Source of the DNA: Pseudomonadota bacterium
GTDB taxonomy: Bacteria; Pseudomonadota; Gammaproteobacteria; Burkholderiales; Burkholderiaceae_D
Direction: 5' to 3'
Assembly (NCBI GenBank): GCA_023391395.1
Contig: JAEWBA010000120.1
Coordinates: 1 to 10,744 of the forward strand
Length of the DNA stretch: 10,744 nucleotides
The translations under genes were made by a program, and so were the position numbers. Below, one piece after another: positions 7,287 to 10,744 of the stretch (position 1 is the first letter of the stretch; each line of letters starts with the position of its first letter). The notes beneath the pieces were generated by a model. It did not search any database and was not told where the DNA came from. It worked only from the letters and a program-made list of their open reading frames with translations.

Positions 7287-7308
7287 TTTTTCCTATCCAC
7301 CTCGTTTC

Positions 7309-8889
7309 ATGCATTCCAAAATTCTCATTCTCGACTTCGGTTCCCAAGTCACCCAATTGATCGCCCGGCGCGTGCGCGAAGCCGGCGTGTTTTCCGAGGT
7401 CTACCCGTACGATGTCAGCGATGAATTCGTGCGCAATTACAGTGCTGCCGGCATCATCCTTTCGGGCGGCCCGAATTCGGTGATCGAGGGCGATACGCCG
7501 CGGGCCCCGCAGGCCGTGTTCGAAGCCGGTGTCCCGGTCCTTGGCATCTGCTACGGCATGCAGACCATGGCGGAACAGCTTGGTGGCAAGGTGGAAGCCG
7601 GCAAAGTACGCGAGTTCGGCTATGCGGAAGTGCGTGCGCGCGGCCATACCGCGCTCTTGAACGGCATCAGCGACTTCGTCACGCCGGAAGGCCACGGCAT
7701 GTTAAAGGTCTGGATGAGCCACGGCGACAAGGTCAACGAACTGCCGCCCGGCTTCAAGCTGATGGCGTCCACCGACAATTGCCCGATCGCCGCCATGGCC
7801 GACGAGGAGCGCCGCTTCTACGCGGTGCAATTCCATCCGGAAGTCACGCATACCCAGCAGGGCAAGGCCATCCTCGGCCGTTTCGTGCACGAAATCTGCG
7901 GCTGCAAGTCGGACTGGAATATGCCGGACTATATCGGCGAGGCGGTCGAAGCGATCCGCAAGCAGGCCGGCAAGGACGAGGTGATTCTGGGCCTGTCCGG
8001 CGGCGTGGACAGCAGTGTGGCCGCCGCCCTGATCCATCGCGCCATCGGCGACCAGCTCACCTGCGTGTTCGTCGATCACGGCTTGCTGCGCCTGAACGAA
8101 GGCGAGATGGTGATGAACATGTTCGCCAAGAACCTGGGCGTGAAGGTGATCCATGTCGATGCCAGCGCGCAGTTCATTGAGCACCTGACCGGCGTCACCG
8201 ATCCGGAAGCCAAGCGCAAGATCATCGGCCGTGAATTCGTCGAAGTGTTCCAGGCCGAAGCCGGCAAGCTGAAGAATGCCAAGTGGCTGGCGCAGGGTAC
8301 GATCTATCCGGATGTGATCGAAAGCGCGGGCAAGGGCAAGAAAGGCGCCCACACCATCAAGAGCCACCACAATGTCGGCGGCCTGCCGGAAACGCTCAAT
8401 CTGAAGCTGCTGGAGCCGCTGCGTGAATTGTTCAAGGACGAGGTGCGCGAACTTGGCGTGGCGCTCGGTCTGCCGCACGATATGGTGTACCGCCATCCCT
8501 TCCCGGGACCGGGGCTGGGCGTGCGCATACTCGGCGAGGTTAAGCGCGATTACGCCGACCTGCTGCGTCGTGCCGACGCCATCTTCATCGACGAGCTGCG
8601 TGCGGCCAAGGACGAGGAAGGCCGTTCCTGGTACGACAAGACCAGCCAGGCCTTTGCCGTCTTCCTGCCGGTGAAGTCGGTGGGCGTGATGGGCGACGGC
8701 CGCACCTACGAGTACGTAGTGGCGCTGCGCGCAGTGCAGACCCAGGACTTCATGACCGCGCACTGGGCGCATCTGCCGCACGATTTGCTGGGCAAGGTAT
8801 CCAACCGCATCATCAACGAGGTACGCGGCATCAACCGGGTGGTCTACGACATCTCCGGCAAGCCGCCAGCGACGATCGAGTGGGAGTGA
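7309..8889 (+). CDS. guaA: GMP synthase (glutamine-hydrolysing)
   Basis: GuaA converts XMP to GMP using ATP and ammonia released from glutamine. It has 526 residues, the normal length. The class I amidotransferase domain (about 1-200) starts [21 protein letters not shown] and carries the triad Cys 81 (GICYGMQ), His 176 and Glu 178 (FHPEVTHT). The ATP pyrophosphatase domain has the P-loop SGGVDSS at 230-236. The C-terminal XMP-binding and dimerisation domain includes [16 protein letters not shown] and ends [13 protein letters not shown], the hallmark C-terminus. The frame is open back to 7210 but ATG 7309 is the family start. The 22 bases between the cyclase stop and this ATG contain 19 pyrimidines and no Shine-Dalgarno sequence, which points to translation coupled to the gene upstream. 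Assignment is certain. Confidence 0.99.
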   Translation: MHSKILILDFGSQVTQLIARRVREAGVFSEVYPYDVSDEFVRNYSAAGIILSGGPNSVIEGDTPRAPQAVFEAGVPVLGICYGMQTMAEQLGGKVEAGKVREFGYAEVRARGHTALLNGISDFVTPEGHGMLKVWMSHGDKVNELPPGFKLMASTDNCPIAAMADEERRFYAVQFHPEVTHTQQGKAILGRFVHEICGCKSDWNMPDYIGEAVEAIRKQAGKDEVILGLSGGVDSSVAAALIHRAIGDQLTCVFVDHGLLRLNEGEMVMNMFAKNLGVKVIHVDASAQFIEHLTGVTDPEAKRKIIGREFVEVFQAEAGKLKNAKWLAQGTIYPDVIESAGKGKKGAHTIKSHHNVGGLPETLNLKLLEPLRELFKDEVRELGVALGLPHDMVYRHPFPGPGLGVRILGEVKRDYADLLRRADAIFIDELRAAKDEEGRSWYDKTSQAFAVFLPVKSVGVMGDGRTYEYVVALRAVQTQDFMTAHWAHLPHDLLGKVSNRIINEVRGINRVVYDISGKPPATIEWE

Positions 8890-8905
8890 CACTCTTAGTC
8901 GCCTC

Positions 8906-9757
8906 TCAGATATTAGTTTGCTCTGGCGGCACGCCCGGCGGCAAGGTCGCCGCCGAGCCGCCGTCCGTGGCGGGCTTTGCCTCCACACCGACGCCATAGC
9001 AGGTCATCGACAGCGAGCCCAGGGAGTGGCCGTGCACGAGGGCCTCGGCGCGGCCTTCTCCGGCAGCGGCGAGGCCGGCGACGTAGAGCAAGGGGATGAA
9101 GTGGTCCGGGGTCGGCACCGCGAGCTCATAGTCTGGGTGTTCGGCAAGCTTCAGGATGGCGCCGGGATCGCGTGATATCTGTTCCAGCGCCGCTTCATCG
9201 AAGCGCTGCGCCCAATCGAAGCCGGCCTCGGGCTGATCCCATTGCACGCGCCTGAGGTTGTGCACCACATTGCCGCTGCCGATGATCATGATGCCGCGCT
9301 CTCGCAGTGGCGCAAGCTTGGTGCCGAATTCTACGTGGTAATCGAGGGGCTTCAAGGCATTGATCGATAGCTGCACCACGGGAATATCGGCATCCGGATA
9401 GAGGTGGGCGAGTACGCTCCAGGCCCCGTGATCGAGCCCCCACTGGTCCCGATCAAGACCTACCCAGTAAGGCTTCACGACGTCAACGATTTCCTGCGCC
9501 ACATCGGGCGCGCCGGGCGCGGGATAGTCGAAGTCGAACAGCGCCTGCGGAAAGCCGTAGAAGTCGTGGATGGTGCGCGGCTTCGACATCGCGGTGACCG
9601 CGGTTGCGCCAAAGAACCAGTGCGCAGAAACCATCAAGATCGCGCGCGGCCGTGGCAGCATATTGCCAAGCGCACGCCACGCCTGCGTGTACCGATTCAG
9701 TTCCAGGGTGTTCATCGGACTGCCGTGACCGATGAACAGGACAGGGGTCGTCGCCAT
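8906..9757 (-). CDS. Class III extradiol dioxygenase, 4,5-DOPA dioxygenase (YgiD/DODA) type
   Basis: A 283-residue LigB-fold enzyme of the 4,5-DOPA extradiol dioxygenase family, related to plant DODA and E. coli YgiD. These use a bound divalent metal to open catechol rings with O2; the physiological substrate of bacterial members is generally unknown. Candidate metal and active-site histidines sit in the family motifs: FIGHGSPMN (His 11), LMVSAHWF (His 46), LDHGAWSVLAHLYPDADIP (His 110, His 118), GSGNVVHNLRR (His 166) and TPDHFIPLLY (His 219). After SLGSLSMTCYGVG there is a Gly/Pro/Ala-rich tail of about 25 residues that looks unstructured. The start at 9757 is chosen because GGAGGA lies just ahead; the in-frame GTG at 9769 overlaps that site. 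It is convergent with guaA, with only 16 bases between the stops, and follows the PQQ-type gene on the same strand. Confidence 0.92.
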   Translation of the reverse strand: MATTPVLFIGHGSPMNTLELNRYTQAWRALGNMLPRPRAILMVSAHWFFGATAVTAMSKPRTIHDFYGFPQALFDFDYPAPGAPDVAQEIVDVVKPYWVGLDRDQWGLDHGAWSVLAHLYPDADIPVVQLSINALKPLDYHVEFGTKLAPLRERGIMIIGSGNVVHNLRRVQWDQPEAGFDWAQRFDEAALEQISRDPGAILKLAEHPDYELAVPTPDHFIPLLYVAGLAAAGEGRAEALVHGHSLGSLSMTCYGVGVEAKPATDGGSAATLPPGVPPEQTNI

Positions 9758-9761
9758 GATT

Positions 9762-9767
9762 TCCTCC
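9762..9767 (-). promoter_or_regulatory. Ribosome-binding site deciding the dioxygenase start
   Basis: GGAGGA on the minus strand, four bases before the ATG at 9757. A longer reading from the GTG at 9769 would put this strong site inside the coding sequence, so the shorter protein is preferred. Confidence 0.8.
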
Positions 9768-9847
9768 ACGCTTCGATACGAATTGCAGTCATGGAGCCAG
9801 GTGCGCGCTTGGCTCGCCTTCGACCAGTGTAATCCCGAATCCGGAAT

Positions 9848-9871
9848 CGCTCCGAGAGTTCGAGCGGAGCG
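9848..9871. other. Inverted repeat between the dioxygenase and PQQ-type genes
   Basis: cgctccg (9848-9854) and cggagcg (9865-9871) form a perfect seven-pair stem with a ten-base loop. It lies 15 bases past the PQQ-type gene stop (9887-9889) in the direction of transcription. The heptamer ggaatcg also occurs on each side as a direct repeat (9843-9849 and 9874-9880). There is no T tract, so it is a weak or factor-dependent transcript end at best; an operator is the alternative. Confidence 0.4.
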
Positions 9872-9886
9872 CTGGAATCGAGGCGG

Positions 9887-10744
9887 CTACGGCTTCTGAG
9901 CCCGGACCGGCGTTACTCGCCAGACGGTGTTCGAAAGGTCGTCGCAGACGATGAGGGCGCCGCGCGGGTCCACGGTCACACCGACCGGGCGGCCGCGCGT
10001 CTTGCCGTCGTCACCGCGAAAGCCGGAAACGAAATCCACCGGCGACCCGGCGGGACGGCCGTCGCGGAACGGCACGAAGATCACCTTGTAGCCGACCGGA
10101 TTCTTGCGATTCCAGCTGCCGTGCTCGCCGACGAAGACGCCGTCGGCGAATTCCTTTCCCATCGCGGCATTGGAAAAATCAAGGCCGAGCGCCGCCACAT
10201 GCGATCCCAGACTGTAGTCGGGCGTGATCGCCGAGGCCACTTTCTTCGGATCCTGCGGCCGGACGCGCGTATCCACATTCTGGCCCCAGTAGCTGTAAGG
10301 CCAGCCGTAGAAGCCGCCTTCGCGCACGGCCGTGAGGTAGTCGGGCACCAGGTCGGGGCCGATCTCGTCGCGTTCGTTCACGGCCGCCCATAATTGGCCG
10401 GTGCTGGGCTGGATGGCGAGTGCGGTCGGATTGCGCAGGCCGGTGGCGTAGGTTTTGTGGGCTCCGGTACGGGCATCCACTTGCCACACCACGGCACGGT
10501 CGACTTCCGCCGTCATCCCACGCTCGGTGATATTGCTATTGGAGCCGATGCCGACATAGAGGAAGCGGCCATCGGCGCTGGCGGCGAGAGACTTGGTCCA
10601 ATGGTGGTTGATCGCGGACGGCAAATCCGTCACCTTCACCGGTGGCGCACTGGCCTGGTTCTGGCCATCCTGGTAATCGAAACGCACGAGCGCATCCTGG
10701 TTGGCGACGTAGATGCTGCCGTTCACCAGCGCGAGGCCGTAGGG
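9887..10744 (-). CDS. PQQ-dependent sugar dehydrogenase-like protein, C-terminal part (5' end outside window)
   Basis: The frame is open to the right edge, so 285 residues of a longer protein are visible. They belong to the soluble PQQ-dependent glucose/sorbosone dehydrogenase-like family, a six-bladed beta-propeller usually exported to the periplasm. Typical stretches are PYGLALVNGSIYVANQD, ATGLRNPTALAIQPSTGQLW, NERDEIGPDLVPDYL, GGFYGWPYSYWGQNVD, FVGEHGSWNRKNPVGYK and GRPVGVTVDPRGALIVCDD, ending in WRVTPVRAQKP. The signal peptide and N-terminal blades, including any catalytic histidine, are beyond the edge. The GTG at 10726 is internal (Val), not the start. The substrate cannot be inferred; many family members have no known sugar. 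A 129-base gap with a hairpin separates it from the dioxygenase, so co-transcription is uncertain. Confidence 0.9.
   Translation of the reverse strand, partial: PYGLALVNGSIYVANQDALVRFDYQDGQNQASAPPVKVTDLPSAINHHWTKSLAASADGRFLYVGIGSNSNITERGMTAEVDRAVVWQVDARTGAHKTYATGLRNPTALAIQPSTGQLWAAVNERDEIGPDLVPDYLTAVREGGFYGWPYSYWGQNVDTRVRPQDPKKVASAITPDYSLGSHVAALGLDFSNAAMGKEFADGVFVGEHGSWNRKNPVGYKVIFVPFRDGRPAGSPVDFVSGFRGDDGKTRGRPVGVTVDPRGALIVCDDLSNTVWRVTPVRAQKP

Noticed and set aside
7210..7308. N-terminal extension of GuaA starting at 7210
   Set aside because: It overlaps the end of the cyclase gene out of frame; GuaA proteins start with the [10 protein letters not shown] block that follows ATG 7309.
7702..8997. 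A 431-codon open frame on the minus strand opposite guaA
   Set aside because: The composition follows the codon bias of guaA read in reverse, with no recognisable domain, and it ends within the dioxygenase gene. GuaA is certain on the other strand.

Overview
The window looks like chromosomal housekeeping DNA from a GC-rich betaproteobacterium, most likely Burkholderiales and probably the Oxalobacteraceae (Herbaspirillum, Noviherbaspirillum or Herminiimonas relatives). The reasons are protein wording typical of that group, the order smpB / ratA-rnfH / DUF4124 / guaB ... guaA, and gcc- and gcg-rich codon use. This placement rests on recall, not on a search. No phage, IS element, CRISPR array, tRNA or rRNA gene was seen.

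Layout. (1) 1-1032: 3' part of ppsA (phosphoenolpyruvate synthase), closed by a strong intrinsic terminator. (2) 1081-1284: a spacer with a second strong terminator hairpin only about 40 bases before the next start codon, suggesting a small RNA or an attenuated leader. (3) 1285-2678: nfeD and a stomatin/SPFH gene (qmcA-like), a membrane-quality pair. (4) 2679-2813: a convergent spacer with three consecutive hairpins, one resembling a dispersed intergenic repeat. (5) 2814-4064: smpB (minus) divergent from ratA-rnfH (plus), which overlap by 8 bases; all belong to a conserved ribosome-associated neighbourhood. (6) 4107-4619: a secreted DUF4124 protein (minus), divergent from guaB. (7) 4770-8889: guaB, a GAF-GGDEF diguanylate cyclase, then guaA, all on the plus strand with short gaps. 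(8) 8906-10744: on the minus strand, a DODA-type extradiol dioxygenase and, upstream of it, the 3' part of a PQQ-dependent sugar dehydrogenase-like gene running off the window.

How the genes fit together. GuaB turns IMP into XMP and GuaA turns XMP into GMP, the precursor of GTP. The cyclase between them condenses two GTP into c-di-GMP, so this stretch links making the nucleotide with making a second messenger from it. The cyclase's product-inhibition motif is degenerate (RPQE instead of RxxD). An 11-codon ORF bridges the guaB stop and the cyclase start, as expected if cyclase translation depends on ribosomes leaving guaB. This is the most interesting part of the window. The other notable signal is an abrupt change in codon choice inside ppsA near base 505, consistent with a recombination mosaic or an assembly join.
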